From contig JAKSPO010000002.1 in NCBI GenBank assembly GCA_024404675.1, positions 121,396 to 185,395 of the forward strand: 64,000 nt of DNA, read 5' to 3'. Within the stretch, counting starts at the first letter, position 1. Every line of letters begins with the position of its first letter. This DNA comes from Lachnospiraceae bacterium (lineage in GTDB: Bacteria > Bacillota > Clostridia > Lachnospirales > Lachnospiraceae). A program made the translations under genes and the position numbers. The notes under the pieces were generated by a model. It saw only the letters and a list, made by a program, of their open reading frames with translations. It was not told where the DNA came from and searched no databases. Shown here in pieces: positions 51,058-60,015 of the stretch.

Positions 51058-51411
51058 GTGAGCAAAGGAAGACTTGTTCAGGTTGGAAGTGTACGAAAGC
51101 GGTTGATCTTCATCGGGTTAATGCTTATTATGGTTTCGGTCATCGGCGTTACGATGATATACCTCCGTAAGCAGGCAGAAGAGAAGCTTGCGGAGCGTAA
51201 GGCGACGAAAGCCAGAATCGAAAGATTGATTGCCGAAGAGGAGGAACGTACCGTTTCCATTTCGGACTATCGTGCATATGTCCAGACGAAAAGCTACATA
51301 GAAGAGATTGCCAGAGAGGTTCTCGGGCTTGTTTATAAAGATGAGATTATTTTTAAACCGGTAACGGAGCTGGCGCCGAAGGGTGATGAGCCGATTGGAG
51401 CGCCGAAATAA
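51058..51411 (+). CDS. divIC: Septum formation initiator DivIC/FtsL-like
   Basis: A 117-residue bitopic division protein: short basic cytoplasmic tail, one TM helix (about residues 15-37), a coiled coil (about 40-75, RKQAEEKLAERKATKARIERLIAEEEER) and the DivIC C-terminal motif YIEEIAREVLGLVYKDEIIFKP. It acts with FtsL and DivIB in the divisome. GTG 51058 is chosen because GTGAGG lies 5 nt upstream; GTG 51031 has no site. Confidence 0.88.
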   Translation: MSKGRLVQVGSVRKRLIFIGLMLIMVSVIGVTMIYLRKQAEEKLAERKATKARIERLIAEEEERTVSISDYRAYVQTKSYIEEIAREVLGLVYKDEIIFKPVTELAPKGDEPIGAPK

Positions 51412-51428
51412 GCGATACGGAGACAGTG

Positions 51429-52799
51429 ATGAAGGAACAGGTAGAAAAGCTCCTGACAGAACAGAATATAATCGGCGGCAGCGGTGTTGTTGTCGGACTT
51501 TCCGGCGGAGCGGACTCGGTGTGTCTGCTCCTTGTTTTATCTGAGCTTGCAAAGGCACACGGGCTTCCGCTTTATGCGGTTCATGTCAATCATGGGATTC
51601 GAACCGACGGAGCAGCACATGACGAGAGCTTTTCAAGGACGCTTTGTGAGCGTCTCGGGGTGCCGTTCAAAGTTTATCGGGTGAATATCCCTGAGGAAGC
51701 AAGGAAGCAGGGGATCGGTGAGGAGGAAGCCGGACGGCAGGCACGGTACCGGCTGTTTCGTGAATTTGCCGAGGAGCGTGGCGCAGATACAGTTGCGGTT
51801 GCGCATCACCGGGACGACAATGCCGAAACGGTGCTGTTTCGGATCTGCCGAGGAACCGGAATTCACGGACTCACGGGAATTCCCTTTTGCAGCAGGCCAT
51901 TTGCCGAAAGCGATATTCGACTGATTCGGCCGCTTATACAATTCAGCAGAGAGGACATCTTAACAGAGCTTTCAAAAAGAGGCGAAGCGTATTGCGTGGA
52001 TGAAACCAACGCTGAGGATACCTACACAAGAAATTATATCCGAAACGAAGTGTTTCCGATGCTTACACGCATCAATAACGGTGCGATCGGGCATCTTGCG
52101 GCACTTGCAGAGCAGGCGGTTCTTTTTGAGGAGCTGCTTGCGGCGGAAAGCAATCGTTTGTATGAAGAGGCGGTCTGCGGTGAGATTCTCTTACGGGAGC
52201 AGCTTGCCAAGGCACCGACGATTGTGAGGCGTGAGGTAATCCTTCGCTTTATCAAAAGTCTTGCGGGGGCAGAGAAGGATATTACGGAGAAGCATGTGCT
52301 TCTTACGGAGGAGCTGCTTTTCGGAGCAGTTTCGCGGGAGCTTTGCCTGCCGTACGATGTTATTCTTCTAAGCACTTATGAAGGTGTACGGCGGAAGTGC
52401 GCGACGGAGGGAAGCGATGAGGTAATCGTCCTGCAGGCGGGGACGTATCCGCTTGGTGACGGACGAAAGCTTTCCGTAACAATCAGACCGTACATCCCCG
52501 GGGAACCGATCGTAAAAAATAGGTGGAATAAATGGCTGGATTATGATATGATTAACAGTACTCCGGTGCTTCGTACGAGGCGACCGGGTGACTATTTTAT
52601 CATAAACCGTGAGGGCGGCAGAAAGTCTCTTCAGGATTACTTTGTGGAAGCGAAGCTGCCGAAATCGGAGCGGGACAGTATCCCTGTGATAGCGCTTGGT
52701 GAGGAGATTCTTTGGGTTCCGGGTTATCGTGGAACGGAACGGTATCTTGTGACGGAGCGAACGAAACGGATACTTACTTTTGAAATGATGGAAGCGTGA
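51429..52799 (+). CDS. tilS: tRNA(Ile)-lysidine synthetase
   Basis: A 456-residue enzyme that converts C34 of the tRNA-Ile(CAU) anticodon to lysidine. The N-terminal PP-loop SGGADS lies near residue 25, followed by VNHGIRTDGA and AHHRDDNAETVLFR. A TilS substrate-binding domain (about 210-340) and C-terminal domain (RRPGDYFIINREGGRKSLQDYFVEAKLPKSERD) follow. ATG 51429 uses GGAG 6 nt upstream. Overlaps the region read into hpt. Confidence 0.95.
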   Translation: MKEQVEKLLTEQNIIGGSGVVVGLSGGADSVCLLLVLSELAKAHGLPLYAVHVNHGIRTDGAAHDESFSRTLCERLGVPFKVYRVNIPEEARKQGIGEEEAGRQARYRLFREFAEERGADTVAVAHHRDDNAETVLFRICRGTGIHGLTGIPFCSRPFAESDIRLIRPLIQFSREDILTELSKRGEAYCVDETNAEDTYTRNYIRNEVFPMLTRINNGAIGHLAALAEQAVLFEELLAAESNRLYEEAVCGEILLREQLAKAPTIVRREVILRFIKSLAGAEKDITEKHVLLTEELLFGAVSRELCLPYDVILLSTYEGVRRKCATEGSDEVIVLQAGTYPLGDGRKLSVTIRPYIPGEPIVKNRWNKWLDYDMINSTPVLRTRRPGDYFIINREGGRKSLQDYFVEAKLPKSERDSIPVIALGEEILWVPGYRGTERYLVTERTKRILTFEMMEA

Positions 52800-52834
52800 A
52801 GAATCGGATTTACCGACTACAGAAAGGACATATT

Positions 52835-53359
52835 ATGGAAACCGTAAGCGTAATGATTCCCGAGGAGAGAGTCAATGCCAGAATTAACGAGATTGCCGAG
52901 CAGATTACGAAGGATTTCGCCGGAAAGTCGTTGAAGCTGATCTGCATTTTAAAGGGAAGCGTGTTCTTTACGACGGAGCTTGCAAAAAGAATCAAGCTTC
53001 CCGTAAAGCTAGATTTTATCTCTGTCTCAAGTTATGGCAACGAGACGGTCAGCAGCGGTCGCATCAAAATTATCAAGGATCTTGACGACAGTATTTGCGG
53101 GGAGGATGTCATTGTTATCGAAGACATCATCGATTCGGGTCGAACCCTGTCCTTCCTTCTTGAGATGCTGAAGAATCGTAAGCCGGCGTCCATCTCGCTT
53201 TGCACCCTGCTTGACAAGCCGAGCAGACGTGTGGTTGAGGTGCCGGTTCGTTATTCGGGCTTTGAGGTGCCGGATGAATTTGTTGTAGGCTACGGTCTTG
53301 ATTATGCGCAGAATTATCGTGCCCTGCCTTACATCGGCGTTTTGCAGTTTGAGGATTAA
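52835..53359 (+). CDS. hpt: Hypoxanthine phosphoribosyltransferase
   Basis: A 174-residue purine salvage enzyme. The PRPP-binding motif VIVIEDIIDSGRTL, the flexible-loop SSYG and the purine-site DEFVVGYGLDYAQNYRALP are complete. ATG 52835 follows AGAAAGGACATATT; an upstream ATG at 52796 overlapping tilS is less likely. Conserved between tilS and ftsH in Firmicutes. Confidence 0.96.
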   Translation: METVSVMIPEERVNARINEIAEQITKDFAGKSLKLICILKGSVFFTTELAKRIKLPVKLDFISVSSYGNETVSSGRIKIIKDLDDSICGEDVIVIEDIIDSGRTLSFLLEMLKNRKPASISLCTLLDKPSRRVVEVPVRYSGFEVPDEFVVGYGLDYAQNYRALPYIGVLQFED

Positions 53360-53402
53360 TTTTAGGAAAGAGCCGGGGTGTCCGGCTACGAGGTAATATT
53401 CA

Positions 53403-55271
53403 TTGAAAAAGAAGAGAAGCGGAGCAGCATTTTTCTATGTGATGCTGCTGACACTGCTTATCGTGGCAATCGTTTACTCAACGATTGTATCGCGCAGTGA
53501 TTTCGATTATACGCATACAACCTTCTTCGCGGATATCAATTCGGGTAAGGTTGATAAGATTGCGATTGTACAGAACGAGGAGGTTCCTTCCGGAACCGTT
53601 CACGTTATGTTAAAGACCGGCAAGGAGGTCAGATTTTATACACCCGATGTGAATCGTATCATTGCGGTTGCGGAGGAGAACGGTGTTATATACAGCGTTT
53701 CCGACATTGATAAGCCGCACTGGTTCTTCACAAGAGTGTTCCCCTTTTTGGTAATTGGTTTCATTGTCGTTATGTTTTATATGTCGCTTGCGAGAGCGCT
53801 TGGCGGCGGTAATTCGCAGGTGATGAACTTCGGCAGAAGCCGTGCAGAGCTGATTATGCCCGGGCAGATGGGTATCAATTTCAGCAAGGTTGCCGGACTT
53901 CATGAGGAAAAGGAGGAGATGCGGGAGGTTGTTGATTTCCTGTCAAATCCTAAGAAATATCTGAAGGTTGGTGCACGTATCCCGAAGGGAATTTTGATGG
54001 AGGGACCGCCCGGAACCGGTAAGACGCTTCTTGCAAAGGCTGTTGCCGGCGAGGCAGGCGTTCCGTTCTTCTCCATCTCCGGTTCCGATTTCGTAGAGAT
54101 GTTCGTCGGTGTCGGCGCATCCCGTGTGCGTGACCTTTTCGAGCAGGCGAAGCATAACTGCCCTTGTATCGTTTTCGTTGATGAGATTGATGCCGTAGCA
54201 CGTAAGCGTGGTTCGGGTCTCGGCGGCGGACATGATGAGAGAGAGCAGACTCTTAACCAGTTACTTGTAGAAATGGACGGCTTCAGTGTCAATGAAGGTA
54301 TCATCGTCCTTGCGGCAACGAACCGTGTGGACATTCTGGATCCCGCAATCCTTCGTCCCGGTCGATTTGACCGAAAGGTTTTCGTCGGTCGTCCGGATGT
54401 ACGCGGCAGAAGAGAGATTCTGAAGGTTCATGCAGCCAACAAGCCCCTTTCGGAGGATGTTAACCTCGAGCAGATTGCGCAGATTACCGCAGGCTTTACC
54501 GGTGCGGATCTGGAGAACCTTCTGAACGAGGCTGCCATCAGTGCTGCTAAGGAGGACAGAGCGTTTCTCAATGCCGAGGATGTGAAGAAGTCACTGATTC
54601 GTGTTGGTGTCGGAACGGAGAAGCGCAGCCGTATTGTTACGGAGAAGGAGCGTAAGATTACCGCTTATCACGAGGCCGGTCATGCGATTCTGTTCCATGT
54701 GCTTCCCGATGTCGGTCCTGTTTATAACGTTTCCATCATTCCTACGGGCAATGGCGCCGCAGGCTATACCATGCCTCTGCCGGAGCAGGATCCGATGTAT
54801 ATGACCAAGGGACAGATGCTTCAGGAGATTATCGTAAGCCTTGGCGGACGTGTTGCGGAAAGCCTTGTTTTCGATGATATTACGACCGGAGCGAGTGCGG
54901 ATATCAAGTCCGCAACCTCTACGGCACGTGCCATGGTTACAAAGTACGGCTTCTCTGAGGCACTCGGTGCGGTTAATTATGATTCCGACGATGAAGAGGT
55001 ATTTATCGGACGTGATCTTGCCCGCTCGAGAACCTACAGCGACGGTATCGCTAACGCGATTGATTCCGAAGTACGCCGCATTATCGATTCCTGCTATGCC
55101 GAGGCAGAGCGCCTGATTAAGGAGAATCTTTCCGTATTGGATTCCTGCGCGAGACTTCTGCTTGAGAAGGAGCGTATCACGAAGGAAGAGTTCGAGGCAC
55201 TGTTTGGTATCGTGCCCGAGCAGCCGATTATTACGGATATCGATCTGCATATGAATCGGGACAATGAGTAA
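53403..55271 (+). CDS. ftsH: ATP-dependent zinc metalloprotease FtsH
   Basis: A 622-residue membrane-anchored AAA+ protease: TM helices at about 8-27 and 108-130, Walker A GPPGTGKT near residue 201, Walker B VFVDEID, the SRH region [21 protein letters not shown], and zinc site HEAGH near residue 423. Start is TTG 53403 behind GAGGTAATATTCA. It degrades membrane and regulatory proteins. Last gene of the locus. Confidence 0.96.
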   Translation: MKKKRSGAAFFYVMLLTLLIVAIVYSTIVSRSDFDYTHTTFFADINSGKVDKIAIVQNEEVPSGTVHVMLKTGKEVRFYTPDVNRIIAVAEENGVIYSVSDIDKPHWFFTRVFPFLVIGFIVVMFYMSLARALGGGNSQVMNFGRSRAELIMPGQMGINFSKVAGLHEEKEEMREVVDFLSNPKKYLKVGARIPKGILMEGPPGTGKTLLAKAVAGEAGVPFFSISGSDFVEMFVGVGASRVRDLFEQAKHNCPCIVFVDEIDAVARKRGSGLGGGHDEREQTLNQLLVEMDGFSVNEGIIVLAATNRVDILDPAILRPGRFDRKVFVGRPDVRGRREILKVHAANKPLSEDVNLEQIAQITAGFTGADLENLLNEAAISAAKEDRAFLNAEDVKKSLIRVGVGTEKRSRIVTEKERKITAYHEAGHAILFHVLPDVGPVYNVSIIPTGNGAAGYTMPLPEQDPMYMTKGQMLQEIIVSLGGRVAESLVFDDITTGASADIKSATSTARAMVTKYGFSEALGAVNYDSDDEEVFIGRDLARSRTYSDGIANAIDSEVRRIIDSCYAEAERLIKENLSVLDSCARLLLEKERITKEEFEALFGIVPEQPIITDIDLHMNRDNE

Positions 55272-55344
55272 AAGAATGCCCGTTTACTGAACAGATTTCA
55301 CAAACTTATCACAGGCTTCTTACAAAAATGTTATATTATGACTA

Positions 55345-55373
55345 TTGCATTTTATAGGGCAAAGTGGTATGTT
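55345..55373 (+). promoter_or_regulatory. Promoter of the abundant lipoprotein gene
   Basis: TTGCAT (55345-55350), 17-bp spacer, TATGTT (55368-55373) with extended TGG. Confidence 0.5.
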
Positions 55374-55438
55374 GTAAATGTGGTTTAACATAACCGCTGT
55401 GGAGTTAGTCGATTTTTATCTAAGAAAGGATGAAGAAC

Positions 55439-56641
55439 ATGAAAAAGAGATTTTTCGCATTGTTTTTGATTCTCGCACTTGCACTCACCAGCCTTACCGC
55501 TTGTGGAAGCAAGGACAAGGACAAGAGCAAGAATAAAGCAAAGAGCTATAAGGATATCTATGAGATTATCGAAGAAGTAGCTAACATGAAGAAGGGCACC
55601 GCCACCATCAGCATTGATGCGGATCTTGGCAGCGCAGGCTTTGCAAAGCTCACCTTTACCGTTAAGAATGACGGCAAGAACAACGGCACGATCAGTGTTG
55701 GTGTTGACGGCGATATGAACGGCACCAAGTTAAGCACTGAGCTTGAAGATGCAATGATTGTTAAGGATAACACCGCTTACTTTAATGTTGGTGGCGCAAT
55801 GAAGGCTGCTCTCAGCGTTCCCGGTGCTGAGATGCCTGAAGAGGTTAAGAAGCAGATTGATGATTTGAAGCTGGGCTTCTTTGCATTCCCGCTTCCGGAT
55901 GTTGACTATTCTAAGTTCACCTCTAACTTTGAGGATGTAACCGATATCTTCATCTCCTTCCTTAAGAACGCTCTTAAGGATGCTAAGGTTTCCGGTGAGG
56001 ACAACGAGTTTACGATTGCTTTCAAGGATGCAGCTGCTTACAAGGGTGTTGTATCTGCTCTTGCTGACTTTGTTGAGAAGGATGCTCTTAAGCTTATGAA
56101 CGATAAGAGCAATGCCGAGGCTATCAAGACTGTTGACCTGAATGCATATGCTAAGAAGGTTATCGACTTCTACTATGACGATGTAGTTGAGCTTGCTAAG
56201 GTTTTCGATGTTGATAAGGCAATGATTGATTCCCTTGTTGACGAAGTAAAGAAGATGGATCTGAACCAGTATCGTGATCAGGCTGCCGAGATGGTAACCG
56301 CAGATACTATTTCCGAAGCAGATGTTAAGGAGATGGCTGACGAGATCCGTAAGGCTAACGACGAGATCACCGATGAGGCTATTAAGGATTTCACCACAAA
56401 GGCTACCGTTAAGGCTACCGATTCCGGCTTCAAGTTCTCTGCAAGCGTAAGCGGCAAGAACGGCAAGGAAGAGGATTGCAAGATCACCGTAAGCCTCAAG
56501 GTTTCCGAGGATGTTGACAAGATCGTTGCTCCTTCCGATGTTACCCGTCTTCGTGATTTTTCCGCAATCGCAACCTCGATCAAGTCTTATATTGATAAGT
56601 CTCAGAGCATTCGTGATCGCGATTATCGTGATTTCGATTAA
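55439..56641 (+). CDS. Lipoprotein of unknown function
   Basis: A 400-residue lipoprotein (LTSLTAC lipobox, Cys near residue 22) with a Lys/Asp-rich linker and a body of alternating beta (ATISIDADLGSAGFAKLTFTVKNDG) and helical segments, then a C-terminal beta region (ATDSGFKFSASVSGK). The fold pattern is LolA/LppX-like in outline, but no family is recognised. Codon use (CTT, AAG, GCT, GTT) is as biased as pckA, suggesting high abundance. ATG 55439 follows AAAGGATGAAGAAC. Confidence 0.8.
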   Translation: MKKRFFALFLILALALTSLTACGSKDKDKSKNKAKSYKDIYEIIEEVANMKKGTATISIDADLGSAGFAKLTFTVKNDGKNNGTISVGVDGDMNGTKLSTELEDAMIVKDNTAYFNVGGAMKAALSVPGAEMPEEVKKQIDDLKLGFFAFPLPDVDYSKFTSNFEDVTDIFISFLKNALKDAKVSGEDNEFTIAFKDAAAYKGVVSALADFVEKDALKLMNDKSNAEAIKTVDLNAYAKKVIDFYYDDVVELAKVFDVDKAMIDSLVDEVKKMDLNQYRDQAAEMVTADTISEADVKEMADEIRKANDEITDEAIKDFTTKATVKATDSGFKFSASVSGKNGKEEDCKITVSLKVSEDVDKIVAPSDVTRLRDFSAIATSIKSYIDKSQSIRDRDYRDFD

Positions 56642-56661
56642 TATTTAGTGCATATTACAGG

Positions 56662-56689
56662 CGCCGGGCAGAAATGCCCGGCGTTTTTT
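56662..56689 (+). terminator. Terminator of the lipoprotein gene
   Basis: 9-bp stem CGCCGGGCA/TGCCCGGCG followed by TTTTTT. Confidence 0.93.
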
Positions 56690-56798
56690 GTATCGGTAAG
56701 GCTTGAATTGATAATGTACAAACTGCACAAAAAAAGTATATTGCTTTTGTAAAGTTTGTGCACACTAAAAAGGGAACAGATGGTAATATAATAAGCGT

Positions 56799-56898
56799 AA
56801 ACCCCAATACATTATATAGTTTTTGCTACACCCCATAAGTAACAAAAATACCTTCTCCGAAAGACACCGCTATCCCCCAAATAGCGGTGTTTTTCTTT
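56799..56898 (+). ncRNA. Candidate C-rich (anti-Shine-Dalgarno) small RNA
   Basis: The gap 56690-57036 holds a -10 TATAAT (56787-56792), then about 100 nt ending in a strong terminator (stem CACCGCTAT/ATAGCGGTG, 56865-56898). The RNA has three exposed C-runs: ACCCC near its 5' end (56801), ACCCCATAA in the loop of a TTTTTG-TAC/GTA-CAAAAA stem (56820-56848), and CCCCCAA as the terminator loop. It also has an unpaired ACCTTCTCC. This is the layout of C-rich regulatory RNAs that pair with ribosome sites. No ORF; no clear -35. Confidence 0.6.
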
Positions 56899-56920
56899 CC
56901 CTCGGTTCTTTCATTTATGT

Positions 56921-56949
56921 TTGACAACTTACCTCGATATAGATACAAT
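56921..56949 (+). promoter_or_regulatory. Promoter of the GH13 gene
   Basis: TTGACA (56921-56926), 17-bp spacer, TACAAT (56944-56949); leader of about 80 nt with two short hairpins. Confidence 0.75.
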
Positions 56950-57036
56950 TATACTAACTGCGGTTTGGAACCGTTAAAGGCCCGAACATAGGAAGAATCC
57001 CAACAATCAGAAAGGCTGGTGCCGTAAGGGCATCAT

Positions 57037-59121
57037 ATGTGCGCGATGAAAGAGTTTGAATACAACTGGAAGGATGCCGTCTTCAGCGATGGAACGGAGC
57101 TGTTTCGAAGCCCCTCCGAGCCGAAGTGCAACAGCACGATAAGAGTACGGCTTCGTATGCCCTTTCGAGAAGGGTTCCGCGCATATGTCTGCTTTGAAGG
57201 GATGAGAATTCCGATGCGGCCGATTCGGACGCATCATATGTTTGCGTTACATGAGGCTGAGTTTGAGGTTAGGGAGCAGAGAATCGATTATTTCTTCGAG
57301 CTGGAGACCCCGGAGGGAACCTTCTTTTATAATCAGGCAGGGGTTACCGGACAGCATGCGCAGGGCTTTGATTTTAAAGTGACGCCCGGCTTTCAGACAC
57401 CGGATTGGGCGAAGGGTGCGGTCATGTATCAGATTTTCGTTGACCGCTTCTGTAACGGCAATATCGAGAATTCCGTAACCGATCGTGAGTATTATTATAT
57501 TGACAGCTATGTGCGGGCGGTAAAGGACTGGAACAAGTATCCCGATGCGAACGATGTGGCAGCCTTCTACGGCGGCGATCTAAAGGGTGTACTAAAGAAG
57601 CTTGACTACCTGCAGGAGCTCGGCGTCGAGGTTTTGTATCTGAACCCGATTTTCGTATCGCCCTCGAATCATAAGTACGACAGCCAGGACTATGACCATG
57701 TCGATCCGCATTATGGCGTGATTCGAAGAGACGATCCGCGTGTTCTGGCGGAGGGGGATACCGACAACAGCCATGCCTACCGCTATATTGCCCGTGTGAC
57801 CGATCTGACGAATCTGGAGGAGAGCAACCGCTTCTTCGCTGAGTTCGTAGAAGAGATTCATCGTCGCGGCATGAAGATTATTCTTGACGGCGTATTCAAT
57901 CACTGCGGCTCTTATAACAAATGGCTTGATCGCGAGGGCATCTACAAGGACGCTGAGGGCTTTGCGCCCGGCGCGTACCAGTCGGCAGACAGCCCCTATC
58001 ATAATTATTTCAAGTTCCGCGATGACTCCTGGCCCCGCAACGAATCCTATGAGGGCTGGTGGAACCACGCGACACTTCCGAAGCTGAATTACGAGCAGTC
58101 CCCTGAGCTTTGTGACGAAATCATTCGTATCGCAGAAAAATGGGTTTCGCCGCCGTACAATATCGACGGATGGCGTCTTGACGTCGCAGCGGACCTTGGC
58201 CACAGTGCCGAGTTCAATCACAGCTTCTGGAAACGCTTCCGTAAAAGCGTAAAGGCGGCCAACCGAAACGCGATCATCCTTGCGGAGCATTACGGAAGCC
58301 CGGACGAGTGGCTTAAGGGCGACGAATGGGACACCGTAATGAACTATGACGCGTTCATGGAGCCGATTACCTGGTTTCTGACCGGTATGGAGAAGCACAG
58401 TGACGAATACAGCGAGTATATGCTGAACAACGACGGTGCATTTGTCGAAGCGATGCGCATGAATATGATGAAGTTTGAAACCGGTTCTTTATATACAGCG
58501 ATGAATGAGCTTTCAAACCATGACCATTCCCGGTTTCTTACAAGAACCAACCGGACCTCGGGAAGAACCGCGATTCTCGGACCGCAGATGGCAGGCGTTA
58601 ATGTCAATCCAGCCGTGATGCGTGAGGCGGTGCTGATGCAGATGACCTGGCCCGGCGCGCCGACGGTGTATTATGGCGATGAGGCAGGACAGGTAGGCTG
58701 GACGGACCCGGATAACCGCCGCACCTATCCTTGGGGACATGAGGATAAGGAGATGATCGGCTTCCATCGGGAGATGATTCAGATTCACAAGAACTACCCG
58801 GCACTTCGCACAGGCTCCCTGATGATGCTTACGAGCGAGCACGGTGTACTCTGCTACGCACGTTTCAATCTGAACTCGGTTATGATTGTAGTAATTAACA
58901 ATAATCCGGAGGAGCGTAAGGTTGTTGTTCCCGCCTGGAAGTGCGGCATCACGGATGTAAATCGTCTTGTACGGCTGATGAAAACCGACCGCGCCGGCTA
59001 TTGGCCCGATGCGGTAATCATTCGACCGGAAAATGGCGAGTTCACGGTTACCCTTGCACCGGAGAGCGGTGTTCTTTACAAAAACATCTTTTATACCGGC
59101 GGGAGCACCTCGGCCGAATAG
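57037..59121 (+). CDS. GH13 alpha-glycosidase (neopullulanase/cyclomaltodextrinase-like)
   Basis: A 694-residue cytoplasmic enzyme: N-terminal CBM34-like beta domain (about 1-115), then the GH13 barrel beginning AVMYQIFVDRFCNG. Conserved regions: DGVFNHCG, GWRLDVAAD (nucleophile Asp near 382), ILAEHYG (acid/base Glu near 416) and LSNHDHSRF (Asp near 495), followed by the C-terminal beta domain. No signal peptide, so it acts on imported maltooligosaccharides. ATG 57037 follows AAGGGCATCAT. Confidence 0.93.
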   Translation: MCAMKEFEYNWKDAVFSDGTELFRSPSEPKCNSTIRVRLRMPFREGFRAYVCFEGMRIPMRPIRTHHMFALHEAEFEVREQRIDYFFELETPEGTFFYNQAGVTGQHAQGFDFKVTPGFQTPDWAKGAVMYQIFVDRFCNGNIENSVTDREYYYIDSYVRAVKDWNKYPDANDVAAFYGGDLKGVLKKLDYLQELGVEVLYLNPIFVSPSNHKYDSQDYDHVDPHYGVIRRDDPRVLAEGDTDNSHAYRYIARVTDLTNLEESNRFFAEFVEEIHRRGMKIILDGVFNHCGSYNKWLDREGIYKDAEGFAPGAYQSADSPYHNYFKFRDDSWPRNESYEGWWNHATLPKLNYEQSPELCDEIIRIAEKWVSPPYNIDGWRLDVAADLGHSAEFNHSFWKRFRKSVKAANRNAIILAEHYGSPDEWLKGDEWDTVMNYDAFMEPITWFLTGMEKHSDEYSEYMLNNDGAFVEAMRMNMMKFETGSLYTAMNELSNHDHSRFLTRTNRTSGRTAILGPQMAGVNVNPAVMREAVLMQMTWPGAPTVYYGDEAGQVGWTDPDNRRTYPWGHEDKEMIGFHREMIQIHKNYPALRTGSLMMLTSEHGVLCYARFNLNSVMIVVINNNPEERKVVVPAWKCGITDVNRLVRLMKTDRAGYWPDAVIIRPENGEFTVTLAPESGVLYKNIFYTGGSTSAE

Positions 59122-59208
59122 TAAGCTGGTGGTTGCATTCCACGACAAAATCATATACAATTAAATAAATATTCTGTGGTCAAAAGGACTGCAGAAACGG
59201 AGGTAGAC

Positions 59209-59310
59209 ATGAACTTTTTTAACAAGAAAAACCAGGTACGTATCGTAAGAATTCTTGCAATTCTTCTTGTAGCAGCAATGGTGCTCGGACTTCTTTCCAC
59301 ACTTTTTTAA
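59209..59310 (+). CDS. 33-residue single-TM membrane peptide leading an ABC operon
   Basis: MNFFNKKNQVRIVRILAILL continues to a hydrophobic end at ...LLSTLF: a basic N-terminus and one transmembrane helix (about residues 13-33). It has a proper ribosome site (GGAGGTAGAC). Its TAA is 3 bp before the ATG of the ABC ATPase, which has no SD of its own. It may therefore be a real small membrane protein, a translational-coupling leader, or both. Confidence 0.75.
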   Translation: MNFFNKKNQVRIVRILAILLVAAMVLGLLSTLF

Positions 59311-59313
59311 GCA

Positions 59314-59988
59314 ATGATTGACGTAGAACACATCTCAAAAAGATACGGTAAGAAAGAGGTCCTTAGAGACATCAGCTTTTCCGCAAAGCAGGGGGAGTGT
59401 ATTGCGATTGCCGGCGCCAACGGCTGCGGCAAATCGACGCTTCTGTCCATTCTTGCAGGGACCTTGCGCCCTGACGCAGGGGAGTTTCACGCATTTGACC
59501 ATAATATGTTCAAAGAGCCGAAGGAGCGGGAGCGAATTGTAGGCTATGTGCCGCAGGAGAATCCGTTGATTCCCGAGCTCACGGCGAGAGATAACCTGCG
59601 CCTTTGGTACTGCGACAGCCCCTACGACATGGAGGAAGAGCTTGAGAAGGGCGTGCTTGCCATGCTTGGCATCGGTGATTTCATCAATGTTAAGGTCTCC
59701 AATATGTCCGGCGGTATGAAGAAGCGATTAAGCATCGGCTGCTCTGTGGCCAATGACCCGCCTGTACTTATTATGGACGAGCCGAGTGCTGCGCTTGACC
59801 TTATCTGTAAGTCGTCAATTCGTCAGTACATGGCCGAATACAAGAAGAGAAACGGTATTATTCTGATCACAACGCATGACGAGCAGGAGCTTGATTTGTG
59901 CGACCGAATCCTGATCATGCGGCAGGGTGTTCTTCACGAGGAGGATCCTTCGCTTCGCGGGGATGCGCTTCTGAAGGCAATCATCTGA
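59314..59988 (+). CDS. ABC transporter ATP-binding protein
   Basis: A 224-residue ATPase: Walker A GANGCGKST near residue 35, Q-loop VGYVPQENPL, signature NMSGGMKKR, Walker B VLIMDEPSAALD and switch His in ITTHD. It belongs with the two ABC-2-like permeases encoded downstream (61600-63995). No ribosome site precedes ATG 59314, so translation is probably coupled to the small ORF just upstream. Substrate unknown; exporter topology expected. Confidence 0.92.
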   Translation: MIDVEHISKRYGKKEVLRDISFSAKQGECIAIAGANGCGKSTLLSILAGTLRPDAGEFHAFDHNMFKEPKERERIVGYVPQENPLIPELTARDNLRLWYCDSPYDMEEELEKGVLAMLGIGDFINVKVSNMSGGMKKRLSIGCSVANDPPVLIMDEPSAALDLICKSSIRQYMAEYKKRNGIILITTHDEQELDLCDRILIMRQGVLHEEDPSLRGDALLKAII

Positions 59989-60015
59989 CGATTATCATAT
60001 CATGTGAGGCGTTTC

